DNA from: Nocardia wallacei
Lineage (GTDB): Bacteria; Actinomycetota; Actinomycetes; Mycobacteriales; Mycobacteriaceae
Reading direction: 5' to 3'
Assembly (NCBI RefSeq): GCF_029869545.1
Contig: NZ_JARWQD010000210.1
Location: forward strand, 1-64,000
DNA length: 64,000 nucleotides
The notes below the pieces were generated by a model that worked only from the letters and a program-made list of their open reading frames with translations, made no database searches and was not told where the DNA came from. The translations under genes were made by a program, and so were the position numbers. Below are positions 51,141 through 63,100 of the stretch, piece after piece; the first letter of the stretch is position 1, and every line of letters begins with the position of its first letter.

Positions 51141-54100
51141 GTGATTGCAGTGTATCGCTCGTTTCTCGACGTCCTGGCCGCGCAGGAGCTCCGGCAACCC
51201 GATGCCATCGCGTACCGGTTCCTGGAGACCGGGGACGTCGACGGGCCGACCGCGGAGCTGTCGTACGGCGAGCTGGGCCGCCGCGCCCGCGCGATCGGCG
51301 CCTACCTGGTCGACGGCGGATTCACGCGGCGGCGCGCCCTGCTGCTCTATCCTCCCGGGCTCGAATTCGCCTGCGGCTTCCTGGGTTGCATGGCCGGGGC
51401 GGTGACCCCCGTGCCCGCCCCCGTGCCGCAGCCACACGAATTCGACCGGGCGATGCGCAGGCTGCGGGACATGATCGCCGATGCCGATATCGACGTGGTG
51501 CTGGCGACGCGGCCGGTGATCGATGCGGTGACCGGGCTGGCACAACAGCTTCCGGAGCTGGCCGCGCTGACGTGGATCGCCACCGAGGACATACCCGACG
51601 AGGCCGCGTCGTCGTGGCGGCCGCCGCGGCTCGGGCCGGATTCGCTGGCGTTCCTGCAATATACGTCCGGTTCGACCAGCGCACCGCGTGGCGTGATGGT
51701 CACGCACGGCAACCTGATGCACAACCAGCGGGCGATCGCCGAGCTGACGAACAGCTCACTCGAGCGCGTGGCCGAGTGGGACGGGGCGGCGTGGTCGGTC
51801 AGCTGGCTGCCGATGTATCACGACATGGGACTGATCGGCCCCATCCTGCAGACGCTGTACCTCGGTGCCTGCACCGTGCTGATGTCCCCGCTGCATTTCC
51901 TGCAGCAGCCGCGGCGCTGGCTCACCGCGGTCTCGGAATTCGGCGCGCACACCAGCGGCGGGCCCAACTTCGGCTACGAGCTGAGCCTGCGCCGGGCGAC
52001 GCCGCAGTGGCTGGACGGCCTGGACCTGAGCCGATGGCGCGTGGCGTTCAACGGTGCCGAGCCGGTGCGGGCCGATACGCTGGGCCGTTTCGCCGATCGC
52101 TTCGCCGCGGCCGGATTTCGCCCGGAGGCGTGGCAGCCGGTGTACGGATTGGCGGAGGCCACGTTGCTGGTGGCCGGTACACCGGCCGACCGGGCGCCGA
52201 CCCTGGCCGAGCACCCCGACACCGTCGGAAAGGTGGTCGCCGCAGGTCATCCCGGGTCCGGCGTCACCGTGGTGATCGCGGACGCCGAACACCGGACCGA
52301 GCTCGCCGACGGGGAGATCGGCGAGATCTGGGTGGCCGGGGACGGCGTGGCGTCGGGCTACCTGGGCGACGAGGCGGCGACCGCCGAGGTGTTCGGCGTG
52401 CGCCTGGCCGACGGCCGGACCGGATTCCTGCGCACCGGAGATCTCGGATTCCGCCGGGACGGTGAGCTTTTCGTCACCGGCCGCAGCAAGGACCTGCTCG
52501 TCATCGACGGCAAGAACCACTATCCGCAGGACCTGGAACTGACCGTCGAGGCGGCGCACGAGCACGTCCGGCGTGGCTGCGTGGCGGCGTTCTCCGTCGA
52601 CCACGGCGACGGGGAGCGGCCCGTGATCGTCGCGGAGGTATCCACGACCGACGCCGGGGAACTCGCGGCGCTCGCGGATGCGGTGCGCGGCGCGATCAGC
52701 GCCGGACACGGGGTGTCGGTGCATGCGGTGGTGCCGGTCGTACCGCGCACCATCTTCAAGACGAGTAGTGGCAAGATTCAACGGCAGGCGTGCCGGAAGG
52801 CTTATCTCGCAGGCGAATTGGTCACCGTGGAGCCCGTGGACGCGGCGCCGGTGACCGCCGGTCCGAGCGTGCCGCGCGACACCGGAGTGACACGGTGGCT
52901 GGTGGAGAACGTGGCGGCGGCCGCGCGGCTGGATGCGTCGCGGATCGACCACGACCGGCCGCTGCGGGAGTTCGGGCTCGGCTCCCGCGAACTGGTGGAG
53001 CTGACCGCCGGACTCTCCGAACACGTCGGCCGGGAACTGGATCCGAGCCTGATCTTCGAGTACCCGACGATCAACGCGCTGTCCGCCGCGCTGGAGGACG
53101 AGACCGGCCCGCAACCCGACGGGCCCGCGGCCGACTCCGAGGGCGCGGTGGCCATCATCGGCATGGCATGCAGGCTCCCCGGTGGCGTCGAGGATCCGGA
53201 GGCGTTGTGGCGGTTGCTCGTCGACGGCGCCGACGTGGTGTCCGACCCGCCGGACGGTCGCTGGGACACCGCCGGACTCCTGGACTCCGACCCGGACGCC
53301 ATGGGGAAGGCCTACACGCTGCGCGGCGGATTCGTCGACGGCATAGACCTTTTCGATGCCGAGTTCTTCAGGATCGGGCCCAAGGAGGCCGCCGCGATGG
53401 ACCCGCAGCAGCGGTTGCTGCTGCAGGCGAGCTGGGAGGCGATCGAGCGGTCCGGCCGCGACCCCCGGCAGCTGAACGGCAGCGCGACCGGCGTCTACCT
53501 CGGGCTCTACAGCAGCGGCTACCTTTCCGGCGCGGGCCTGGATCAGCTGAACGGCTACGTGGGAACCGGTACGGCCCCGAGCGTCGCCTCCGGCCGGATC
53601 TCCTATGCGCTCGGCCTGCGGGGCCCGGCCGTCACCGTCGATACCGCGTGCTCGTCGTCGCTGGTCGCGCTGCACCTGGCGGCGCAGGCGCTGCGCCTGG
53701 GCGACTGCGAGATGGCGCTGGCGGGCGGTGCGACACTGCTGGTCTCGCCCGGAGCGCACGTCGAATTCAGCAGGCTCGGCGTGCTGTCGAGGTCGGGCCG
53801 ATGCGCCCCGTTCGCCGCCGACGCCGACGGCGCGGTGTGGTCGGAGGGCTGCGGTGTGGTCATGCTGAAGCGGCTCGATGACGCCGTGCGCGACGGCGAT
53901 CCGGTGCTGGCGGTCGTCCGTGGGTCCGCCGTCAACCAGGACGGCCGCAGCCAGGGATTGAGCGCGCCGAACGGTGTCGCGCAGGAGCGGGTCGTGCGCG
54001 CCGGGCTCGCCGCGGCGGGCCTCGCGCCGGGCGACGTCGACTACGTGGAGGCCCACGGCACGGGCACGGTCCTGGGCGATCCGATCGAAGCGCGGGCGCT

Positions 54101-57100
54101 GGCAAGGGTTTTCGGTCCGGGTCGGCCCGCGGATCGGCCGCTCGCGATCGGTTCGCTGAAGTCCAACCTCGGGCACACCCAGGCCGCCGCGGGCATCGCG
54201 GGCGTCATCAAAACCGTGCTGGCGCTGCGGCACGGGCTGCTTCCCGCCTCGCTGCACGCCGACGCCGCGACCACGCGGGTGGACTGGGACCGCGGCGGTC
54301 TGCGGGTGCAGGACCGACCGGCACCGTGGTCGCCCGGCGCGCGGATCCGGCGGGCGGGGGTGAGCGCCTTCGGGATCAGCGGCACGAACGCCCATGTGGT
54401 GCTCGAGGAGGCCCCGGCCGCAAGGTCGTCGACGGCCGGGTCACCGACGAGGTCGTACCGATCGGCCACCGAGGCTGGCCCGGCCGCGGCGCCGCTCGGG
54501 CCGGTGCTGTACCCGGTCTCGGCGCGCAGCGCGGCGTCGCTGTGTGGGCAGGCCGCGCGGCTGCACGCCCTGGTCGCCGCGGACCGGGAGCTGTCGCTCC
54601 CGGCGCTGGCGCGTTCGCTGGCGCGGGAGCGGAGCCATTTCGAGTGGCGCGCCGTCGTGCTCGCGACGAACCGGGAGGAACTGCTCGCCGGGCTGCGCGC
54701 GCTGGCCGACGGACACCCCCGCGCGGGTGTCGTGGTCGGATCGGGCCCGGCAGCGCCGGGGAAGCTGGCATTCGTGCACTCCGGCCACAGCATGGACGCC
54801 GCATCCCACGCACGACTGTGGCGGGCGCGCGGAGTGGTTCCCGACGAGGTGGTCGACACCGCGGAGCCGATCGACGCGACCGCGGAACGCCTACGCGCCG
54901 AAGGCTTTCGGTACATCGTGGACGTGCGGCCGGGAGACCCGTCCGCCGTCGAGAACATGGTGGTCGTCGGCTCGGCCGATATCGACCGCGCGCTGGCCGA
55001 GCTGTATGCCGGTGGCCGGGATCTCGACTGGACGCGGCTGACACCCGCGCACGGCCGCATCGATCTGCCCACGTACGCCTGGGATCAGCGGTCGTTCTGG
55101 ACCGCGCCCGCGAGCGGCGACGCCGGTCATCTGGGGCTGGCCGACGCCGCGCATCCGCTGCTGGGAGCCGTTGTGCAGCACGCGGATTCGGGGTCGGTGA
55201 CGCTGACGGGCCGGGTGTCGGCCGGGACGCACCCCTGGCTGGCCGACCACGCCGTGCAACCGGTCGGCGGCGACCGGACGGTCCTGGTCCCGGGCACCGG
55301 ACTGGTCGAGCTGGCCGTGCGGGCGGGCGACGAGGTGGGCTGTCGCGAGCTGGCCGAGCTGGTCATGACCGCGCCGCTGGTGATACCGGAAACCGGCGGT
55401 GTCGCAGTGCAGGTCGTCGTCGGCGCACCGCAGGACACCGGCGAACACGAGCTGTCCATCTACGCCAGGGCCGAACGCGGCGATATCGTCCAGTGGGTGT
55501 TGCACGCCCGCGGCACCCTGGCGCCGGGCCGGAACACCACGGTGCCAACGGAACTGGTGCATTGGCCGCCGCCGGGCTCCAGCGCCGTCGACGTGCACGA
55601 CCTCTACGACCGCCTGGCCGACCGCGGCCTGCATTACGGTCCGGCATTCCGGGGCCTGCGTGCCGCCTGGCGCCGCGGTGAGGAGGTGTTCGCGGAAGTC
55701 GCCCTGCCCGAGGCACTCGGCGACGCGAGCCGCTACCGGCTGCATCCGGCCCTGCTGGACGCCGCCCTGCATGCGACGCTCTTCGCCGGATTCGAGGCCG
55801 AGCCGGAAACCGTTGCGCTGCCGTTCCTTTGGAGCGAGACATCGGTGCATGCCGTCGGTGCGACGACGCTGCGAGTGCGGCTGACCCGCCTGCCCGACGG
55901 CCGCATCCGGGTGACCGCGGCCGACGAGGCGGGCGATCCGGTGGCCGAGGTCGGCGCCCTGACCTTGCGCCCGCTGAGCCCGTCCAACCTCGGTGCGCCG
56001 CATCGCGAGGACACCTCATACGCGGTCGAGTGGATGCGGATCCCGCGGCCGGGCGCGGTCACCGACGCTGTGCCGGGCCTGCTGCTGGAGTGCGAAAACG
56101 GGACGGCAACAGGGGAATTCGGCGATTCGGTGCGGTCCGCTGTCGCGTCGGTTCTGGAACGCGCGCAGGAGTGGCTGCTCCGGCGTTCCGGCGCCGACGC
56201 ACAGGACCCCGGTGACTCGCGGGTGGTGGTCGTGACCCACCGCGCGATCGCCACCGACGACTCGGAGGATGTGGCGGATCTGCGGCACGCACCCGTATGG
56301 GGCCTGCTGCGGTCGGCGCAGACCGAGAATCCGGGCCGCATCGTGCTGGTGGACGTCGAGGATCCCGCGGACCGGGACACCGCCGTCGCGGCCGCCCTGG
56401 CCTCGGAGGAGCCGCAACTGGCCCTGCGCGGCGGCGAGATGCTGGTGCCGCGGCTGCGCCGGGATCGTGGCGAGGCCGGGCAGCCCGCTGCCTGGAACCC
56501 GGACGGCACGGTGCTGCTGACCGGCGGCACCGGCGTGCTCGGTGGCATCATCGCCCGTCATCTGGTGTCCGAGCACGGGATCGGTCACCTGGTACTGCTC
56601 GGGCGGCGCGGCCGCGAGGCCGACGGTGCCGACGCGCTGGCCGCCGATCTGCGCGCGGCGGGTGCGGACGTCCGGATCGAGGCCTGCGATGTGTCCGACC
56701 GGGACGCGCTGGCCGCCGTGCTCGCCACGATCGGTTCCGAGCATCCGCTGACCGCGGTCGTGCACGCGGCGGGCGTGCTCGACGACGGCGTATTCACCGG
56801 TCTCACCGCCGAACACCTCGACACCGTGTTCCGCCCGAAGATCGACGCCGCCTGGCATCTGCACGAACTGACGGCGGAGCTGAATCTGTCCGCGTTCGTG
56901 CTGTTCTCGTCCGCCGCGGGCGTCCTGGGCGCGCCGGGGCAGGGCGCCTATGCCGCCGCCAACACCTTCCTCGACGCCCTGGCCCACCACCGCCGCTGTC
57001 GCGGACTGCCCGCCACCGCGCTCGCGTGGGGGCTGTGGGAGCGCGCCACCGGCATGACCGGCCATCTCGACGGCGCCGACCGAAATCGACTGACCCGCGG

Positions 57101-60100
57101 CGCGATTGCGGCCATGTCGTCGGAATACGCTCTGGCACAGCTCGATTCCGCGATGGCTTCGGACCGCCCACTGCTGGTACCCGCGCGGTTCGACAGCGCC
57201 GCGGTGGCCGAGCTCGATGAGATCCCCGCGCCGCTGCGGGGATTGGTGCGCGCGGAGCGGCGCACCGCGGGCGCATCCGATGTGGCCGCCCGGTTCGCCG
57301 CTCGGCTCGCCGGACGCACCGCCGCCGACCAGGAGGAGCTGGTGCTCTCGGTGATCCGGGAGCACGCGGCGGCGGTGCTCGGACACGACGACGGCCGCCT
57401 GCTCGACGCGGCAACGGCCTTCCAGGAGGCGGGCTTCGATTCGCTCGGGGCCGTGGAGTTCCGCAATCGGCTGCAGCGCGCGACCGGGGTGCGGATGCCC
57501 GCGACCGCCGTCTTCGACTATCCGACCCCGATCGCGCTCGCGCGCCGATTGCGAACCGAACTGACGGGGGAGCGATCCGCGGCGGCCGTCCCGGTCGTCG
57601 CCACGCCCGCGGATGCGGACGATCCGATCGTGATCGTCGGCATGGCATGCCGATTCGGTGGCGGTATCGCCTCGCCCGAGGACCTGTGGGAGGTGCTGGC
57701 CGAGCGCCGCGACGTGCTGTCGGAGTTTCCGTGCGACCGCGGCTGGGATATCGAGTCGCTCTACCACCCGGACCCCGACCACTCCGGCACCACCTACACC
57801 AGGACCGGTGCCTTCCTCGACGGGATCGCGGATTTCGACGCCGGTCTGTTCCGCATCGGTCCCCGCGAGGCCGCCGCGATGGATCCGCAGCAGCGCCTGC
57901 TGCTCGAAGTGTCCTGGGAGGCACTGGAACGCGCGGGGATCGATCCGAAATCGTTGCGCGACACCCGAACCGGTGTCTACGCGGGTGCCCTGTACCAGGA
58001 CTACCTGTCCCGGTTGCAGGGCCGGGTTCCGCCCGAGGCGGAGGGATACCTGGGCACCGGCAACGGCGGCAGCGTGATCTCCGGCCGCATCGCCTACGCG
58101 CTGGGTCTGCAGGGGCCCGCCGTGACGGTCGATACCGCGTGCTCGTCCTCGCTGGTCGCGATGCATCTGGCCGCGCAGTCGCTCCGCGCGGGGGAGTGCT
58201 CGATGGCCGTCGCCGCCGGTGTGACCGTGATGTCGTCGCCGCACGTCTTCATCGAATTCTCCCGCCAGCGCGCCCTTTCCGCGGACGGCCGCTGCAAGGC
58301 GTTCGCCGACGGAGCCGACGGCACGGGCTGGGGCGAGGGCGTCGGCGTGGTCGTTCTGGAGCGCCGCTCGGACGCGATCCGCAACGGGCATCGGCCGCTG
58401 GCGGTGTTCGCGGGTTCGGCGGTGAATCAGGACGGTGCGAGCAACGGCCTGTCCGCGCCCAACGGGCCCGCGCAGCAGCGGGTGATCGCGCAGGCATTGG
58501 CCCATGCGGGACTCGGCGCGGGCGATGTCGACGCGGTGGAGGCCCACGGCACCGGCACGGCCCTCGGGGATCCCATCGAGGCGCAGGCCCTGCTGGCCAC
58601 CTACGGGCAGCATCGCCCGGCGGACGCGCCGCTGTGGCTGGGTTCGGTGAAGTCCAATATCGGTCACACCCAGGGCGCTTCGGGCATCGCGGGTGTGATC
58701 AAGATGGTCGAGGCGATGCGGCGCGGCGTGCTGCCCGCGACGCTGCACGTGGACGCGCCGAGCAGCCGGGTGGACTGGTCGGCCGGGGCGGTGCGGCTGC
58801 TGAGCGAGCCGCGGGAATGGCCCGCCCGGGACCGTCCCCGCCGGGCCGCCGTGTCGTCGTTCGGCATCAGCGGCACCAACGCGCACGTCGTGCTCGAGCA
58901 GGCCGCCGAGACCGGCATCGACATTCCGGAGCGGACACGGACTTTGGCGCCGGTGCCGTGGATACTGTCCGGCGCGACCCGCCCCGCCGTGGTGGCGCAG
59001 GCCGGGCGGCTGCTGGCCCACCTGGAGGCACATCCGGAGCTGGACATCGTCGACGTGGCCTGGTCGCTGGCGACCGGACGGGCGCTGCTCGAGCAGCGGG
59101 TGGTCGTATCCGGGCCGGACCGGGAGCACCTGCTGCGCGAATTGCGGGCGCTGGCAACAGATTCCGAGATGCGGTGGGAATCCGACGACACGGACCGGAT
59201 GGAACTGACCCGCGACCCCGCGGGCTTCTTCGCCGGGACCGGAGCGCGCCGAATCGACCTGCCCACCTACGCATTTCAGCGTAAGCGTTATTGGCTGGAG
59301 CCGTCGGAGCGCGCCGGTGAACGGGAACCGGCGATCTATCCGCTGTCCGCGCACACCACCGACGCGCTGCGCGAGGCGGCGTCCGGGCTGATCCGCACCC
59401 TCGAGGCGGATCGCACGCCCGACCTGCCCGCCCTGGCCCGGTCGCTGGCGCATCGCCCGCACGCGCAACGCCGCGCCGCCGTGGTGGCCAGGGACCGCGG
59501 CGGACTGCTCACCGGATTGCGGGGTCTCGCCGGTGAACAGCCCGCACCCGGGCTGATACCGGCGCCGGAGACCACGGTGCGCGGCAAGCTGGCATTCGTC
59601 TTTCCCGGCCAGAGCGCGCAGTGGGTCGGCATGGCCCGCGACCTGCTCGACGAATCACCGGTATTCCGAGCGCAATTCGACCGGTGCGAGGCCGCCCTGC
59701 GCCCGCTCACCGGCTGGTCCGCCGAGGCCGTGCTGCGCGGCGAGGGCGGGGCGCCGTCGCTGGAGCAACTGCTGGACCGCGAGGAGGTCGTGCAGCCGGT
59801 GCTGTTCGCGGTCATGGTGTCGCTCGCCGCGGTGTGGCGAGATCGCGGGGTCGAACCCGACGCCGTGATCGGGCACAGCCAGGGCGAGATCGCGGCGGCC
59901 CATATCGCCGGTGCGCTCGGCCTCGCCGACGCCGCCGCCGTGGTGGCGCTGCGCAGCCGGGCCATGGCCGACAACGACGGCACCGGGCTCATGGCGGTGA
60001 TCGGGCTGCCCCGCGACCGGGTCGACACGCATCTGGCGGCGCTGGACGGCCGCGTCTCGGTGGCCGCGGTCAACAGCGGCCGGGCGACGGTGGTGTCCGG

Positions 60101-63100
60101 TGAGCCGGAACCGTTGCGGGCGTTGCTGGACGAGCTCGAGCGCGACGGCGTGTTCACGCGGCGGCTCGCGATCCGCCGTCCGTCGCACTGCCGCCAGGTG
60201 GAACCGATCCGCGAACGCCTGCTGTCCGATCTCGCCGGACTGGCGCCGCGACCGAGCGCCGTGCCCTGGTACTCCACCGTCCTGAGTGCGCCTGTCGGAG
60301 AACGGGTTCCGGATGCCGAGTACTGGTACGACAATCTGCGCAATACGGTCCGGTTCGCCGATACCGCCGAGGTGATGCTGGCGGACGGTTTCCGGTACTT
60401 CGTCGAAATGGGCATGCATCCCTCGCTGGGGACCGCCCTCGAGACGATCGCCGAGGACGCCGGACACGACATCGTCGCGGTCGGGTCGCTGCGCCGCGGC
60501 GAGCACGGTCCGACCTGTCTGCACGAAGGTCTGGCGCAGCTGTACGCGGGCGGCTACCCACTGGAGTGGGAACGGCTGCTGCCACGGGGCGGGCGGGGCG
60601 ATTCGGTCCCGTCCGTCGCGCGCCTCGGCCTGCGCGATATCGACCACCCGATCCTCGACGCGGTAGTGCCGCAGCACAATTCGGACGGCATCCTGCTGGC
60701 CGGGTACCTCTCCCGGTCCACCTGCCCGTGGCTGACCGATCACGGCGTCTCCGCGGACGGCACCTGGATCCTGCTGCCCGGTGCGGGCCTGGTCGAACTC
60801 GCGCTGCGCGCGGCCCGCGAGGCGGGCTGCGGGGGCATCGGCGAGCTGGTACAGAACGCGCCGGTGGTGATCCCGGCGTCCGGCGGGCTCGCGGTGCACG
60901 TGGCGGTCGGCGGACCCGACGCGTCCGGCGACCGCAGCGTCTCGATCCTGACCCGGCCCGATTCCGAGGCCGACGCGCCGTGGGTGAATCACGCCGAGGG
61001 AACGCTGTCCGGTGTGCCGCAACGTATTCCGGCACTGCGCGATTGGCCGCCGACGTCCGCCGAGACGCTTGACGTAGAGCAGCTGTACGGCGAACTCGCC
61101 GCGCGCGGATACGTTTTCGGCCCGGCCTTCCGCGGATTGCGATCGGCGTGGCGACGCGGCGACGACATCTTCGCCGAGGTCGTCGCGCCCGAATCCGTGC
61201 GCGGCGACGCCGGGCGGTACGGTCTGCACCCGGCGCTGGCCGATGCCGCGCTGCATGCCATGGGTTTCGCGGGCCTGTCGGCCCGGGAGGGGTCCGTGCT
61301 GTTCCCCTTCTCCTGGGCGGGTGTGTCACTGCACTCCACCGGGGCGTCGGCACTGCGGGTGCACCTGGCCCGGACCGGCGACGGCCGGGTGCGGGTCGCG
61401 CTGTCCGATGGCGCGGGTAATCCGGTGGCGCAGCTGGATTCGCTGGTCGTGCGGGAGGTGCCCGGACCGCGGCTGGCCGAGATCCTCACCCGCGTCCACG
61501 CCGCGCCGGTCCGTGCCGCCGAGCAACCACGGATCGTCGCGCGCCTCGCCGGGCTCCCTGAGGGCGATCGGCGCGCGCTGCTGCTGTCGACGGTCCGGAC
61601 CCATGCGGCGGAGGTGCTCGGCCATGACGGCGGTCACGCCGTCGAGCCCGAATCCACGTTCCGGGACCTGGGCTTCGACTCGCTGGGCGCCGTCGAACTC
61701 CGCAACCGGCTGCGCCGGATGACCGGGCTCAAACTCCCGGCGACGACCGTATTCGACTACCCGACCCCGCAGGATCTGGCCGATCATCTCGTCACGCTGC
61801 TCGCTCCCGAGGAAGCCGAGCAGCCGCGCGAAAGCGCCGCGCCCCCAGTGGATCCCGGTAGCGACCCGGTGGTCATCGTGGGCATCGGCTGCCGGTATCC
61901 GGGTGGCGTGGAGTCGATGGACGACCTGTGGGAGGTCGTGGCCGAGGGCCGTCAGGTGCAGTCGCCGTTCCCCGACGACCGCGGCTGGGATCTGGACAAC
62001 CTGTTCGACCCCGATCCGGAGCAGCCGGGCCGGACCTATACCCGCCACGGCGGATTCCTGCGCACGGCGGCGGATTTCGACGCGAACTTCTTCCGGATCA
62101 GCCCGCGCGAGGCGGCGGCCATGGATCCCCAGCAGCGACTGATGCTCGAGGTCACCTGGGAAGCGTTGGAGCGGGCCGGAATCGACCCCAAGACGCTGAA
62201 GGGGAGTTCGACCGGTGTCTACGCCGGGGTCTCCTACACCGACTACGCGGCCCGGCTCCACGGCCGGGTGCCCGACGGGGCCGAGGCGTATCTGGGCGAA
62301 AGCATCACCACGAGTGTGGTTTCCGGGCGGGTGGCCTACACTCTCGGCTTGCAGGGCCCGGCGGTCTCGGTCGACACTGCCTGCTCGTCGTCGCTGGTCG
62401 CGCTCCATCTCGGGGCGCAGGCCCTGCGGGCGGGGGAGTGCACGCTGGCGCTGGCCGGTGGTGTCACGGTGATGTCGACACCCAGTGTGTTCGTCGGATT
62501 CTCGCGGCAGCGCGGGCTCGCGCCCGACGGCAGGATCAAGGCGTTCGCCGATGCGGCCGACGGCACCGGCTTCTCCGAGGGCGCGGCCGTCGTTGTGCTG
62601 GAACGACTTTCCGATGCCGTCCGCAACGGGCATCCGGTGCTCGCGGTCGTGCGCGGTTCGGCGGTGAACCAGGACGGCGCGAGCAACGGCCTGTCGGCGC
62701 CCAACGGCCCGTCGCAGCGGCGGGTGATCACCCGGGCGCTGGCCGCCGCGGGCGTCACGGCCGCCGAGGTGGACGTGGTGGAGGCGCACGGCACCGGCAC
62801 CACGCTCGGCGATCCCATCGAGGCCCAGGCGCTGCTGGCCACCTACGGGCAGGACCGCCCCGCCGACCGGCCGCTGTGGCTGGGCTCGGTGAAGTCCAAT
62901 CTCGGTCACACGCAGGCCGCGTCGGGTGTCGGCGGGGTCATCAAGATGGTCGCGGCGATGCGGCACGAGATGCTGCCCGCGACGCTCAATGTGGACGCGC
63001 CCAGCACGCACGTGGATTGGTCGGCCGGTGCGGTGGAACTGCTGACCGACGCGCGCGAGTGGCCGATGAACGGGCATCCGCGCCGCGCCGGTGTGTCGTC

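Noticed and set aside
50787-51144. Small genes upstream of the PKS (63-83 residues)
   Set aside because: Weak starts, no domains, and codon use that does not show the third-position GC bias of real genes here.
54762-54893. AT loss in PKS module 1 as a frameshift
   Set aside because: The frame stays open and correct on both sides, so it is an in-frame deletion or collapse, not an indel error.
56016-59468. 1,150-residue open frame on the minus strand
   Set aside because: It is antisense to the PKS. Long antisense frames are expected opposite GC-rich coding DNA, and its sequence (Arg/Gly/His-rich, no domain) is typical of such shadows. The same holds for 14472-16841, 51756-54395 and 61326-63290 on the minus strand.
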